Notes: generated by a model from the sequence alone, not told the origin. Positions 46,380 to 55,751 are shown, counted from the stretch's first letter. The stretch: 64,000 bases of DNA from Streptomyces capitiformicae (GCF_002214185.1 NZ_CP022161.1:5649486-5713485); one strand, 5' to 3'. Translations and numbers: made by a program.

Positions 46380-46889
46380 ATGGAGAGCACGGGACCGAGG
46401 AGCGACACCGTGAGCACAGCCGGCGACTTCATGAGCACTGCCGGAGCGGAACCGGCGCAGGGATACACCCTGCTCCTGGACGACCAGCTCTGCTTCGCGC
46501 TGTACGCCGCCTCACGCGCGGTCACGGCCCGCTACCGGCCGCTGCTGGAAGAGCTGGGGCTGACCTATCCGCAGTACCTGGTCATGCTCGTGCTCTGGGA
46601 GCAGGACTCGATCTCCGTACGCGACCTCGGGGCCGCGCTGCAGCTCGAGTCCAGCACCCTCTCCCCGCTCCTGAAGCGCCTGGAGGCCGGCGGCCTGCTC
46701 CGCCGCGAACGCCGTACGGACGACGAACGCTCCGTCGCCATCCGCCTCACCGCAACCGGGGCACAGCTCCGGGAGCGGGCCCGTACGGTGCCCATGGACA
46801 TAGGCGACGCCATGGGCCTGACCCCCGAGCAACTCACCACGACCAAACAGCTGTTGCGGACGCTCACCGCCAACGTCAACCAGGGGTGA
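46380..46889 (+). CDS. MarR/OhrR family redox-sensing regulator
   Basis: 169 residues from ATG 46380 (GGGAG seven bases upstream; ATG 46431 would shorten it by 17). The segment LLDDQLCFALYAASRAVTAR contains the reactive Cys of OhrR proteins in its conserved setting (DxxLCFALY). The winged HTH follows: SVRDLGAALQLESSTLSPLL and the wing RRERRTDDERSVAIRLT. OhrR members release DNA when that Cys is oxidised by organic hydroperoxides. The divergent gene here is an esterase rather than the usual ohr peroxidase, so the physiological inducer may differ. Confidence 0.88.
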   Translation: MESTGPRSDTVSTAGDFMSTAGAEPAQGYTLLLDDQLCFALYAASRAVTARYRPLLEELGLTYPQYLVMLVLWEQDSISVRDLGAALQLESSTLSPLLKRLEAGGLLRRERRTDDERSVAIRLTATGAQLRERARTVPMDIGDAMGLTPEQLTTTKQLLRTLTANVNQG

Positions 46890-46923
46890 CCAGGCGCGGG
46901 CCCACCCGCACAGCCGTGCGCCG

Positions 46924-47907
46924 TCAGTGCGCGGCGTCCAGCCTGCGCCGCTGCTCCTCCGTCAGCTCCAGGTCCACCGCACCCAGGTTCTCCTCCAGTT
47001 GCGCCACCGACGACACCCCGGCGAGCGGGACGATCGGGAACCGGCCGCCCAACTGCCAGGCGAGCACCACCTGGTTGACGGTGGCCCCCGTCTCCCGCGC
47101 GACATTCCCCAGCACCTTCAGCCGGGCGGGGGTGCCCGGGTGGTCGTAGTCCGGCCGCAGCCTGTCGGAGCGTACGTACCCGCCGGTGAGCAGTGGCGAG
47201 TAGGCGACGAGGGTGAGTTCGGGCTCGGCCTCCAGATAGCTCAGCAGTTCGGCGGTGGTCGCGCCGAGGGTGCCGTCCGCCCAGAGGTCGCCCGGGACGT
47301 CGGTCCGCGGGCGGAGGTAGCTGTGGTGGTACTGGAGCACCTCGTACCCGGGCAGTCCCGCCGCCGCGGCGAGGGCGCGGGCCCGCTCGACCCGCCAGAC
47401 GGCGTGGTTGCTCACGCCGAGCAGGCCGACGGTGCCCTCCGCAACGAGTTCCGCGAACCCCTCGACGGTCTCCCGCAGCGGAACCGTCCGGTCCTCGATG
47501 TGCGCGTAGAGCAGGTCCAGCCGCTCCACCCCGAGCCGTTCCCGGCTCCGCTCCGCCGACTCCCGGATCACCTTCGCCGACAGGCCCTCGGCGTTGTCGA
47601 CATAGCTGGTGCCGGGCGCGAGCGGTCGGGCGCCCAGCTTGGTCGCGATGACGATCTCATCACCGACACCCCGGCTGCGCCGCCACCGCCCGAGCAACTC
47701 CTCGCTCTGCCCACCCTGCCCGCCGTCGACCCAGAAGGCGTAGTTGTCGGACGTGTCGATGAAGTTCCCGCCGGCCTCCACATACCGGTCGAGCACGGCG
47801 AAGGCGGTCTTCTCGTCCGTCCGCGAGCCGAACAGCATCGCGCCGAGCGCCAGGACGCTCACCTCGCGGCGGGTAGCCGGATCACTGCCGATCGTGCGGT
47901 ACTTCAT
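46924..47907 (-). CDS. Aldo/keto reductase
   Basis: 327 residues from ATG 47907 with GGAGG nine bases upstream. AKR tetrad: Asp in FIDTSDNYAFW, Tyr in the same motif, Lys in VIATKLGARPL and His in LLYAHIED. NADPH-binding residues are in the C-terminal FPIVPLAGVSSVAQLEENLG. It reduces aldehydes or ketones with NADPH. A broad-specificity member similar to YajO/YakC-type enzymes; natural substrate unknown. It is immediately followed upstream by a scar of broken genes, so its original operon may be lost. Confidence 0.92.
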   Translation of the reverse strand: MKYRTIGSDPATRREVSVLALGAMLFGSRTDEKTAFAVLDRYVEAGGNFIDTSDNYAFWVDGGQGGQSEELLGRWRRSRGVGDEIVIATKLGARPLAPGTSYVDNAEGLSAKVIRESAERSRERLGVERLDLLYAHIEDRTVPLRETVEGFAELVAEGTVGLLGVSNHAVWRVERARALAAAAGLPGYEVLQYHHSYLRPRTDVPGDLWADGTLGATTAELLSYLEAEPELTLVAYSPLLTGGYVRSDRLRPDYDHPGTPARLKVLGNVARETGATVNQVVLAWQLGGRFPIVPLAGVSSVAQLEENLGAVDLELTEEQRRRLDAAH

Positions 47908-48017
47908 GCCGTTGCCTCCGCTTCCGCCCGCCCGTCGGGCTCGAAAGGGAGTCTTCAACTTGGAGCGCACGCGAAGTCAACCGCCCTGGCGCAGAGAACG
48001 ACTGGACCCGCCCCGTC

Positions 48018-48518
48018 GTGGTGTTCCTGGCCGCCGAGCAACCGGGGATCTGGGCGACCGACGGCGGATGGGCGCCGGAGGTCCACGCTTGGCACGGCAA
48101 GTACCACCTGTTCACGACCCTCCACAACGAGGACAGGCCGCTTCCCGTGCCCGCGGCCGGCCGATGGGGCACGCCCTTCGAAGCCAAAGAGCTGTGGGGC
48201 GGCGCCGAACTGTCCGGAGGGCAGTGGCAGCGGCTCGTGTGTGGCCGCGCGCTCTACAGGCAGACACCGCTACTGATCTTGGATGAGCCGACCTCCCAGA
48301 TGGACGCCCGCGGTGAGCACGCCATCTTCCTGGAGATCAAGCGCATCGCCGCCGAGCGCATGACGATCGTCGTCACCCACCAGCTAGAGAACACCCGGCT
48401 CGCCGACCGCATCCTTGTCATGGACAAAGGCCGAGTCATCGAACAGGGCAGGTACAAGGACCTGGTGAACGCCGGGCGCTTGTTCGCAGAGCTCGTCGCC
48501 CTGGCCAAGGATCGGTGA
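48018..48518 (+). pseudogene. Chimeric remnant: GH43 glycosidase fragment fused to ABC transporter ATPase fragment
   Basis: A single open frame of about 166 codons joins two unrelated pieces. The first about 50 codons, and probably in-frame sequence from about 47970, read like glycoside hydrolase family 43: GIWATDGGWAPEVHAWHGKY with the family's WAPE(V/I) and GKYHLF. From about 48190 on it is the C-terminal half of an ABC exporter ATPase: ELSGGQWQRL, LLILDEPTSQMDARGEH, VVTHQLENTRLADRI. Walker A is missing and the glycosidase lacks its remaining blades. It is therefore a deletion fusion without plausible function. Base composition of the ABC part is slightly less GC-rich than its neighbours. 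Confidence 0.8.
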
Positions 48519-48875
48519 CGCCCATACCCATGCGCACCACCACAACCCTGGCACGATCCGGCCCGCAGTCTGCTGACGGTCGCCATGGCTCTCGTGCCCG
48601 GCGTCCTATGCTGGAGGCCGCTACAGATCCGCCTTCGTCGCCCTCGTGGACCCGGCGGACAATTGCGAAGCCGCAGGTCAGCGCGTTGCTCGATGAGGCA
48701 GGGGAACGCCCCTCTTCGGTTCTGGGAACGTGTGGGGAGTCCGCGCAGGTCAGCCCAAGTTGCGCTGGGTCACCCATGGGTCGACGGACTTGGGCTCGGT
48801 GAGCTGCCGCCCAATACGGTGCGCATCGTTGCGCGCGCCGTGTCGCGATGAGGCCGTGGTGGCCGACTGCACCGG
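48519..48875. other. Gene-free interval after the chimeric remnant
   Basis: 357 bp. No frame looks coding. It may contain further unrecognisable debris of the rearrangement that created the GH43/ABC fusion. I see no insertion-sequence ends or tRNA. Confidence 0.5.
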
Positions 48876-50090
48876 TCACGATGCTTGCCCGGCCTGTCGT
48901 CGCACAGCAGTCGTGGTGAATGCTGAGGCAGCGCCTGCGGTGACCGCCAGCAACACATATCCCCATGTGTAGTCGTCCGTTGCGCCGTACACGGCACCCA
49001 TGACCAGGGGCGGGAAGAAGCCGCCCAGTCCTCCGGCGGCCCCGACGACACCGGTGACCGAGCCGACCCGATCGGGGGGCACGAGGCGGGCAACAAGTGC
49101 GAACACAGCGCCCGATCCCGCGCCCAGGGCGGCCGCCATCCCGAGGAAGGCGAGCGTTCCGAGCGGGATCAGCGGCAGCTCGAAGGCGGCGAGGAGAGCG
49201 AGAGCCGCAACGGCCGCGTACGCGACGACGAGCACGGGCACGGGGTGCCGCCGGTCGGAGAGCCATCCGCCGACCGGGCGCATGGCGACGGCGAGGACGA
49301 CGAAGCCGGCGGTGCGCAGGGCGGCGTCGGATCGTCCGAGGTCGTGGGCGGTGGTGAGGTAGGTGGGCAGGTAGACGCTGAAGGCGACGAATCCGCCGAA
49401 GGCCACGGCGTACAGGAAGGCCAGGTGCACGGTGGCGGGCATCCGCAGGGTCGCCGTGGTGCGCGTGAGGAGTGAGCCGGGCGTTACCACGCGGTCGGGC
49501 TTGTCGCGCAGCAGGAGACGTGCCACCACGGCGTAGACGATCAGGAGGCCGGCGACGAGGTCGAAGGGGAACGCGTACCGGACGGCGTCGGCCAGTTGCA
49601 CGGTGGTGAAGGACGACAGGGCGGTGCCGCCGGTGCCGATGCCGAAGATTCCCAGCGCCAGTCCGCGCCGCTCCGGCGGGTACCAGGCGTTGACGAAGGG
49701 CACGCCGATGGCGAAGGTCGTGCCGCCCAGGCCGAGGAAGAAGCCGCCCGCCAGCACTTCGGGCAGGGAGTCGGCCAGGTGGCCGAGGTAGAGAACCGGC
49801 AGGACGGTGAGGGCGGCGACGAGGGGGAACATTCGGCGTGCCCCGACGCGGTCGGTGAGGGCTCCTACGGGGATCCGGCCGAGTGAGCCGACGATCACGG
49901 GTACCGCGACAGTGAGGGACTGCTGGAACGAGGTGAGGTCCAGGTCCTCGCGGAGGGTCGGGCCGAGCGGTGCCAGCAGCGCCCATGCCCAGAAGCAGAG
50001 CATGAATCCGGCGGTGGCCAGCGCGAGCATCCGCTGCGGCTGAGCGGCTGCCGCCGTCCCGCCGGTCCGTGGCGTCGAGGTGCGGCTCAA
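48876..50090 (-). CDS. NarK-type nitrate/nitrite MFS transporter
   Basis: 404 residues. I use TTG 50090 because GGAGGAGG lies six bases upstream and the longer frame is not protein-like. The NNP-family signatures are GFMLCFWAWALLAPLGPTLR in helix 1 and AFAIGVPFVNAW-like FAIGVPFVNAWYPPERRGLA in helix 5; a second Gly-rich segment, GAVFALVARLVPPDRVGSVT, lies in the C-terminal half. It moves nitrate in or nitrite out across the membrane. It is divergent from narI, which is consistent with a former nar locus. Confidence 0.88.
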   Translation of the reverse strand: MSRTSTPRTGGTAAAAQPQRMLALATAGFMLCFWAWALLAPLGPTLREDLDLTSFQQSLTVAVPVIVGSLGRIPVGALTDRVGARRMFPLVAALTVLPVLYLGHLADSLPEVLAGGFFLGLGGTTFAIGVPFVNAWYPPERRGLALGIFGIGTGGTALSSFTTVQLADAVRYAFPFDLVAGLLIVYAVVARLLLRDKPDRVVTPGSLLTRTTATLRMPATVHLAFLYAVAFGGFVAFSVYLPTYLTTAHDLGRSDAALRTAGFVVLAVAMRPVGGWLSDRRHPVPVLVVAYAAVAALALLAAFELPLIPLGTLAFLGMAAALGAGSGAVFALVARLVPPDRVGSVTGVVGAAGGLGGFFPPLVMGAVYGATDDYTWGYVLLAVTAGAASAFTTTAVRRQAGQAS

Positions 50091-50357
50091 GGGACGCCTC
50101 CTCCATGTTCCAGGGGCGGGTTTCCCCCGCCGTTCGGTTACTCGTCGATCCCTCTCACGATGCTGGTGCCTACTCATCCGCCCGTCCGCTCGACGCGCCC
50201 GCCGCTTCGTGGATGCTGCCCGGCGTGCGATGCGGCGCGAGGGCCACGGAGGTCGACCAGCGGGCCGTTCGGCCCCTGGCCGCACGGCCTCGGTACGGCT
50301 GGACTGGACCGGTGGGAGGGGCGGCGGAGACTTGCCCGCGTTCCACTCATCCATAAA

Positions 50358-50411
50358 TGCGTCGGCTTGGAGCCCGTCGGCCCGGCACCGTCGGGAGGTG
50401 CCCGACGATGA
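50358..50411 (+). pseudogene. Probable narJ 3' remnant
   Basis: The last 17 codons before a TGA that overlaps narI by ATGA read CVGLEPVGPAPSGGARR, resembling the C-terminal tail of actinobacterial NarJ (VGLEPF-P). Upstream of this the frame no longer looks coding. The rest of the 317-bp gap (50091-50407) holds no gene I can see. Confidence 0.45.
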
Positions 50412-51139
50412 GCGCTCTCGATGTCTTCCTGTGGGGCGTCCTGCCGTACGTAACCGTCGTGGTCCTCGTCGGCGGCACCGTGTGGCGGTACCGGTACGAC
50501 CAGTTTGGCTGGACCACCCGCTCCTCCGAGCTGTACGAGTCCCGGCTGCTGCGCATCGGCAGCCCGCTGTTCCACTTCGGCATCCTCGTCGTGGTCATCG
50601 GGCATGTGATCGGGCTGGTGATCCCGCAGAGCTGGACCTCGGCCGCCGGCCTGTCCGAGACGGCGTACCACATCCAGGCGCTGGTCCTCGGCGGCGTCGT
50701 CGGCTTCGCCACGCTCGTCGGCGTCGCGATCCTCATCTACCGTCGGCGCACCACCGGACCGGTGTTCATGGCGACCACACGCAACGACAAGACCATGTAC
50801 GTCGTCCTCGTCGCCGCCATCGTCGTCGGACTGGCCACCACGATGCTGGGGACGGGCGTCGTCGGCGAGGAGCACCACTACCGCGAGACCGTCTCCCCCT
50901 GGTTCCGCTCCCTCTTCACGCTTCGGCCGGACATCGACGCCGTTGCCGCCGCACCGCTCTCCTTCCACCTGCACACCCTCATCGGCATGCTGCTCTTCGC
51001 CATCTGGCCGTTCACCCGGCTCGTCCACGCCTTCACCACACCGGTCGGCTACCTCTTCCGGCCGTACATCGTCTACCGGTCCCGCTCGGCCAGGGTCCCG
51101 GCGCGGGGGCGACGCCGAGGCTGGGAAGGACCGGGATGA
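50408..51139 (+). CDS. narI: NarI-like nitrate reductase gamma subunit (cytochrome b), orphan
   Basis: 243 residues with five membrane helices. Haem-ligand histidines lie in SPLFHFGILVVVIGHVIGL (helix 2) and FHLHTLIGMLLFAIWPFTRL plus VHAF (helix 5), the NarI pattern for two b haems. In intact systems it passes quinol electrons to NarH/NarG. narG, narH and narJ are absent here; only a tail resembling narJ precedes it. Its stop overlaps the formate dehydrogenase beta gene by ATGA, so it is cotranscribed with that enzyme and might now serve a different electron path. Start ATG 50408 with GGGAGG upstream. Confidence 0.88.
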   Translation: MSALDVFLWGVLPYVTVVVLVGGTVWRYRYDQFGWTTRSSELYESRLLRIGSPLFHFGILVVVIGHVIGLVIPQSWTSAAGLSETAYHIQALVLGGVVGFATLVGVAILIYRRRTTGPVFMATTRNDKTMYVVLVAAIVVGLATTMLGTGVVGEEHHYRETVSPWFRSLFTLRPDIDAVAAAPLSFHLHTLIGMLLFAIWPFTRLVHAFTTPVGYLFRPYIVYRSRSARVPARGRRRGWEGPG

Positions 51140-52875
51140 ACAGCGCTGCCCGGATTGCGGGCCCCGGTCACCCGCTCCACGATGAGGTCATGATTCCGGT
51201 GGGCTCCGCGGACCGTTTCGACGCGTTTCGGGCTTTGGCCGACCGGCGCGGGCGGCCGGGAGTCCGACTGATCGAGTCGCTGGCCGAGGTCCGGGCGGGA
51301 ACGGCGGACAGCCCTGGGACGTGGGCTCCAGCCGTCGCCGCCGGTCTCCGCCTGCCCGCTGCCGCGGCACTCGGACCCGCCGGGTACTACGCGGACCTCG
51401 CCGCCCCGCACGGCCGCCGTCACGTCCGCATCTGCGCGGCGACGGCGTGCCTCGCCGCACGGGCCGGACGGCATCTCACCGAGGCGGAGGACGAGTTGGG
51501 CGTCACCGCGGGCACAGCATCACTGGACGGAGAGACGTCGCTGCAGACCGTCCGCTGTCTGGGGTACTGCTACGCGGGCCCCGCCGCGCTGGACGGCGAC
51601 ACACCCTGCACCGGCCCGACGCTGACCGGTCAGCTCGGCGGACGCGAGCCTCCACGGGCCCCCGAGATCCCGGCCGCCGACGACACCGGCGACCCTGTAC
51701 TGCTGGGCGCAGTGGTGGCCGGCGAGCCCCCGTGGCAGGTGTGGCCGCAGGTGGTGACGGCGGGCACTGCGGACGACGTCCAGCGGGAGGTGGCCGCATC
51801 GGGGCTGCGGGGGCGAGGTGGCGCGGGGTTCCGGGTGGCCGCGAAGTGGGCGGCGGCCGGCCGGGCGCCCGGCACCGTGGTGGTGGCCAACGGAGACGAG
51901 GGGGACCCCGGCTCTTACGCCGATCGGCTGTTGATGGAGGCGGAACCGGAGCGGGTGCTGGAGGGCCTCGCTCTGGCCTGCTTCGCCTGCGGGACCCACC
52001 GGGGCGTGGTGCTGGTGCGCTCGGAGTATCCGAGTGCGCTCGCGCGGATGCGGGAGGCGGTCGGGCAGGCGTACGACGACGGGCACTTCGGGCCGTCCGT
52101 GCACGGCACGGACACGAGCCTGGACGTGGAGGTGGTGGAGGGCGCCGGATCGTACGTCGCGGGTGAGGAGACCGCTCTGATCGCGAGCCTGGAGGGGGAC
52201 CGGGGCTGTGCCCGGCCGCGCCCGCCCTATCCGACTCGGCGCGGCCTGTGGGATGCGCCGACGGTGGTGAACAACGTCGAGACCCTGGCATCCGTCCCGT
52301 GGATCATCGCACGCGGCGGAGCCGAGTACGCCCGGCGAGGGGCTCGGGGCGAGACCGGGACGAAGCTGGTGTGCTTGTCGGAGCGGTTCGCCCGGCCGGG
52401 CGCGTACGAGGTGGAACTGGGCACCTCACTGTCGCGGATCGTCACCGAGCTGGGCGGCGGCCTGAAGGACGGCAGCGAACTGACCGCGCTACAGGTCGGC
52501 GGGCCGCTGGGCGGTTTCCTCGGCCCCGATGCACTGGACGTTCCGCTGACGTCCGCCGACCTCGCGGCCCGGGGCGCTGCGCTCGGCCATGCCGGGCTGG
52601 TCGCCTTCGACCAGCGCGTGGCTCCGGAGGAAGTGCTGCGGCACATCTGGCAGTTCGCCGAGGCGGAGAGCTGCGGCGCCTGCTCCCCCTGCCGTGTGGG
52701 CTCGCGCCGCGGTCTTCAGCTGGCCTCCGCAGGTATCCCGCCCGGACCTGAATGGGGGCGGCTCGCCCATGTCCTGGCCGAGGCGAGCCTGTGCGCCTTC
52801 GGACGGCGCATCCCACCCGCCGTGCACAGTCTCGCCCGCGCCTACGGGAACCGACTCGCGGGATGGGAACCATGA
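51136..52875 (+). CDS. NAD-dependent formate dehydrogenase, NuoE/NuoF-type subunit
   Basis: 579 residues. The N-terminal thioredoxin-like [2Fe-2S] domain has CAATACLAARAG and TVRCLGYCYAGP (four Cys, NuoE/FdsG-like, about residues 95-150). The NuoF-like part has the NADH/FMN loops GLRGRGGAGFRVAAKW and GDEGDPGSYADR, VEGAGSYVAGEETALI, and the C-terminal [4Fe-4S] cluster ESCGACSPCRVGS plus SLCAFG. This is a fused diaphorase subunit that passes electrons from the catalytic subunit to NAD+. It overlaps narI upstream and the alpha subunit downstream by ATGA. Confidence 0.9.
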   Translation: MNSAARIAGPGHPLHDEVMIPVGSADRFDAFRALADRRGRPGVRLIESLAEVRAGTADSPGTWAPAVAAGLRLPAAAALGPAGYYADLAAPHGRRHVRICAATACLAARAGRHLTEAEDELGVTAGTASLDGETSLQTVRCLGYCYAGPAALDGDTPCTGPTLTGQLGGREPPRAPEIPAADDTGDPVLLGAVVAGEPPWQVWPQVVTAGTADDVQREVAASGLRGRGGAGFRVAAKWAAAGRAPGTVVVANGDEGDPGSYADRLLMEAEPERVLEGLALACFACGTHRGVVLVRSEYPSALARMREAVGQAYDDGHFGPSVHGTDTSLDVEVVEGAGSYVAGEETALIASLEGDRGCARPRPPYPTRRGLWDAPTVVNNVETLASVPWIIARGGAEYARRGARGETGTKLVCLSERFARPGAYEVELGTSLSRIVTELGGGLKDGSELTALQVGGPLGGFLGPDALDVPLTSADLAARGAALGHAGLVAFDQRVAPEEVLRHIWQFAEAESCGACSPCRVGSRRGLQLASAGIPPGPEWGRLAHVLAEASLCAFGRRIPPAVHSLARAYGNRLAGWEP

Positions 52876-55547
52876 CGGGAATCGAGGTCGATGGCGTCGG
52901 CGTCACCGTTCCCGAGGGATCCTCCCTTCTCTCGGCAGTGCGGGCGGCCGGCGCCGAGTTGCCCACGCTGTGCTCCGACGACCGGCTCAGCCCGGCCGGT
53001 TCCTGCCGTACGTGTCTCGTGCGGGCCGACGGACAGATCGTGGCGGCCTGCGTGACCCCAGCAGCATCCGGTGTCCACGTCGAAACCGCCGCAGAAGACC
53101 TGCGACAACTGCGCCGGGACGCGGTGGAGCTCATCGCCTCCGCCCTGCCGCCTCGTGCCCTCAGCGAGGACAACCCCAGCGAACTGGCCCATGCCTGCCG
53201 GTCGATGAGCATCGGCCCCGAGACGGCACAGGGCGCCGGGGGCCGGGGCGTGGACGACTCCCACCCATACGTCCACCTGGACCGTGACTTGTGCATCGCC
53301 TGCGGTCGGTGCGTCCGCATGTGCGCCGAGGTACAGGGCACCTTCGCCCTCACCCTGACCGGCCGGGGCGCAGACACTGTGATCGCGCCCGGCACCGGCG
53401 GGCCCTGGGCCGAGTCGGACTGCGTGGCCTGCGGCGGCTGCGTCGACACCTGCCCCACCGGTGCGATCACCCAGCCCGGCCCAGGGCGAGGGCTCACTTC
53501 GGCCTACCGGCCGGCCGCGACCCGTACGACGTGCGGGTACTGCGGCGTCGGCTGCTCCCTGGACGTCGTCACCGCAGGCGGCGAGGTCACGGCCGTACTG
53601 CCCGCCCGTGACGGCCCGGTCAACCAGGGCCACGCCTGCGTCAAAGGCCGCTTTGCCCACGGCTACCTCACCTCTCGCGAACGGCTCACCCGACCCCTGC
53701 GGAGGCAGGGCGGCCGTCTGGAGCCGGTGAGCTGGGAGGAGGCCCTCGGTCATGTCGCCCGAGGGCTGCGCGCGGCCGTCGCGGACGGCGGCGCGGACGC
53801 CGTGGCGGCTATCTCCTCCGCCCGCGCCACCAACGAGGAGAACTACCTCGTCCAGAAGTTCATGCGGGTCGTCATCGGTACGAACAACGTCGACAATTGC
53901 TCCCGCCTGTGCCACTCCCCCTCCGCCGCAGGACTGACCGCCTCGTTCGGGCTCTCCGGCGGCACCGACAGCTTCGACGACGTGGAGCGGTCCGACTGCC
54001 TGCTCGTGGTCGGCGCCAATCCCGTCGAAGCCCACCCGGTGGTCGGGGCCCGCCTCCTCCGGTGCGTGCTGCGCGGGGCCAAGCTGGTCGTCGCCGACCC
54101 CCGAGCCGTGGGCCTCGCCCTGCACGCCGACGTGCATCTGCGGCCCCGGCCCGGCACCAACGTCGCGCTCTTCCACGGGCTCGCCCACGTCCTGCTCGCC
54201 GAAGGACTGGCCGACGAGGAATTCCTGCGCGAGCGGGCCACCGGCCTGCCGGAGCTCACCGAGCTGCTGGACCAGTACCCGCCCCACCGGGTCGCGGAGA
54301 TCACCGGGGTACCCGCCGAGGACCTTGTCTCCGCCGCCCGGCTGTACGGCCGCGCCCGGCAGCCCGCGATCGTCTACGGCCTGGGCGTCACCGAGCACGT
54401 GCACGGCACCGATGGGGTGCGGTCCCTGGCCAACCTGGCGATCCTGCGCGGCACCGTCGGCACCGACCGCGGGTACGGCGTCAACCCGCTGCGCGGCCAG
54501 AACAACGTCCAGGGCGCCTCCGACATGGGCGCGCTGCCCGACCTCCTGCCCGGCTACGGCAAGGTGACCGACCCCGCCGCACGGTCCCGCGCCGAAGCGA
54601 TCTGGGGCGTACCGGTTCCAGGGCGCCCTGGCCTGCGGATCCCGGACATGTTCGCCGCTGCACGTACGGGGCATCTGCGGGCGCTGTGGGTCATCGGCGA
54701 GGACGTCTGCGCCACCGACCCCGACAGCAACCAGGTAGCCGCAGCCCTGGACGCCTGCCCGCTCGTCGTGTGCAGCGAACTGTTCCTCTCCGAGACCGCC
54801 CGCCACGCCGACATCGTCCTGCCGGTCACGTCCTGGCTGGAAAAGGACGGCACCTTCGTCAACTTCGACCGCCGCTTCCAGAGGGTCCGCCCCGCCGTGC
54901 CCCCGCCGGGTGAAGCACGCAGCGACTTCGACGTCGTTCGCGCCGTCGCGACGGCCATGGGCCTCGACATCGGCTGCCCGACACCGGCCGACGCCCTGGC
55001 CGAGTGCGGACAAGTCGCGCCCGTCTTCGCCGGCCTCTCCCACGACCGGCTGGACCGGGAGGGCGCCGTGCCGTGGCCCTGCCCGGTCACCGACCGCCCA
55101 GGGGAGGCCAAGCTGTACGAGGAGCGGTTCGCCACGCCGGACGGGCGAGCCCACCTCACCGCAGCCCCTTACCTCCCACCCGGCGAACAACCCGACGACG
55201 ACTACCCACTGGTGCTGGTCACCGGGCGGCGCTGGGCCCACTACAACTCCGGCAGCATGACCCGCCGCGGCGGCAACCTCGCACTCGACCCGGTCGACTT
55301 CCTCGACCTCCACCCCGACGACGCCTCCCGGTACGGCGTCCGGGACGGCGCACAGCTCACCGTGGAGAGCCGGCACGGCCGGGCCCGGCTCGTCGCCCGG
55401 GTCAGTGAACAGACCGCCCCCGGGCAGGTGTTCTGCTCCTTCCACTTCCCCGCGAGCGGGGTGAACCGCCTCACCTCCGACCAGGCGGACACCGTCACGT
55501 CCTGCCCCGAGTACAAGGTCACGGCCGTGCGCTTGGGCGCACCGTGA
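52872..55547 (+). CDS. Formate dehydrogenase alpha subunit (molybdopterin, FdsA/FdhA-like)
   Basis: 891 residues, with domain order as in soluble NAD-dependent FDH: [2Fe-2S] (LCSDDRLSPAGSCRTCLV, about 33-60), His/Cys cluster (about 105-120), two [4Fe-4S] (DLCIACGRCVRMC and DCVACGGCVDTCPTG, about 140-200), a further [4Fe-4S] (TTCGYCGVGC, about 222) and the bis-MGD domain. The metal ligand is Cys in SRLCHSPSAAG (about 350), where some homologues have selenocysteine. Formate is oxidised to CO2. Start ATG 52872 overlaps the beta subunit, so the long upstream in-frame reading is rejected. No accessory FdsC/FdsD genes follow; convergent hairpins do. Confidence 0.92.
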   Translation: MTGIEVDGVGVTVPEGSSLLSAVRAAGAELPTLCSDDRLSPAGSCRTCLVRADGQIVAACVTPAASGVHVETAAEDLRQLRRDAVELIASALPPRALSEDNPSELAHACRSMSIGPETAQGAGGRGVDDSHPYVHLDRDLCIACGRCVRMCAEVQGTFALTLTGRGADTVIAPGTGGPWAESDCVACGGCVDTCPTGAITQPGPGRGLTSAYRPAATRTTCGYCGVGCSLDVVTAGGEVTAVLPARDGPVNQGHACVKGRFAHGYLTSRERLTRPLRRQGGRLEPVSWEEALGHVARGLRAAVADGGADAVAAISSARATNEENYLVQKFMRVVIGTNNVDNCSRLCHSPSAAGLTASFGLSGGTDSFDDVERSDCLLVVGANPVEAHPVVGARLLRCVLRGAKLVVADPRAVGLALHADVHLRPRPGTNVALFHGLAHVLLAEGLADEEFLRERATGLPELTELLDQYPPHRVAEITGVPAEDLVSAARLYGRARQPAIVYGLGVTEHVHGTDGVRSLANLAILRGTVGTDRGYGVNPLRGQNNVQGASDMGALPDLLPGYGKVTDPAARSRAEAIWGVPVPGRPGLRIPDMFAAARTGHLRALWVIGEDVCATDPDSNQVAAALDACPLVVCSELFLSETARHADIVLPVTSWLEKDGTFVNFDRRFQRVRPAVPPPGEARSDFDVVRAVATAMGLDIGCPTPADALAECGQVAPVFAGLSHDRLDREGAVPWPCPVTDRPGEAKLYEERFATPDGRAHLTAAPYLPPGEQPDDDYPLVLVTGRRWAHYNSGSMTRRGGNLALDPVDFLDLHPDDASRYGVRDGAQLTVESRHGRARLVARVSEQTAPGQVFCSFHFPASGVNRLTSDQADTVTSCPEYKVTAVRLGAP

Positions 55548-55689
55548 CCACATCCGACGAGGTGGGTCAGAGGGCCACTGGTATGGGCAGGAGGCAGCAC
55601 CTCGACGCAATGGCCCACCCGCTCCTCGGGCAGATGACGCGCGGATGACGCAGCAGCACTGCCGCAGAGCGAGCGGACGGGTGACACGC

Positions 55690-55751
55690 TGGGCTGCCGA
55701 CAGCCCATGAACACACACGTGCACGGCCGGAAGACCGGACCGGCCGCGCAC
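55690..55751. terminator. Two tandem hairpins between fdh and hsp20
   Basis: TGGGCTG-CCGA-CAGCCCA (55690-55707) is followed by GTGCACGGCCGG paired with CCGGCCGCGCAC (55719-55751, one mismatch). They lie between convergent genes ending at 55547 and 55807. Confidence 0.6.

Noticed and set aside
48519..48875. Searched for insertion-sequence ends or a transposase fragment near the chimeric remnant
   Set aside because: No terminal inverted repeats, target duplications or DDE-type sequence could be recognised.
50080..51135. Long plus-strand frame running in phase into the formate dehydrogenase beta gene
   Set aside because: Its upstream part overlaps narI in another frame and is Arg/Pro/Gly-rich. 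The ATGA overlap at 51136 and NuoE-like sequence after it mark the true start.
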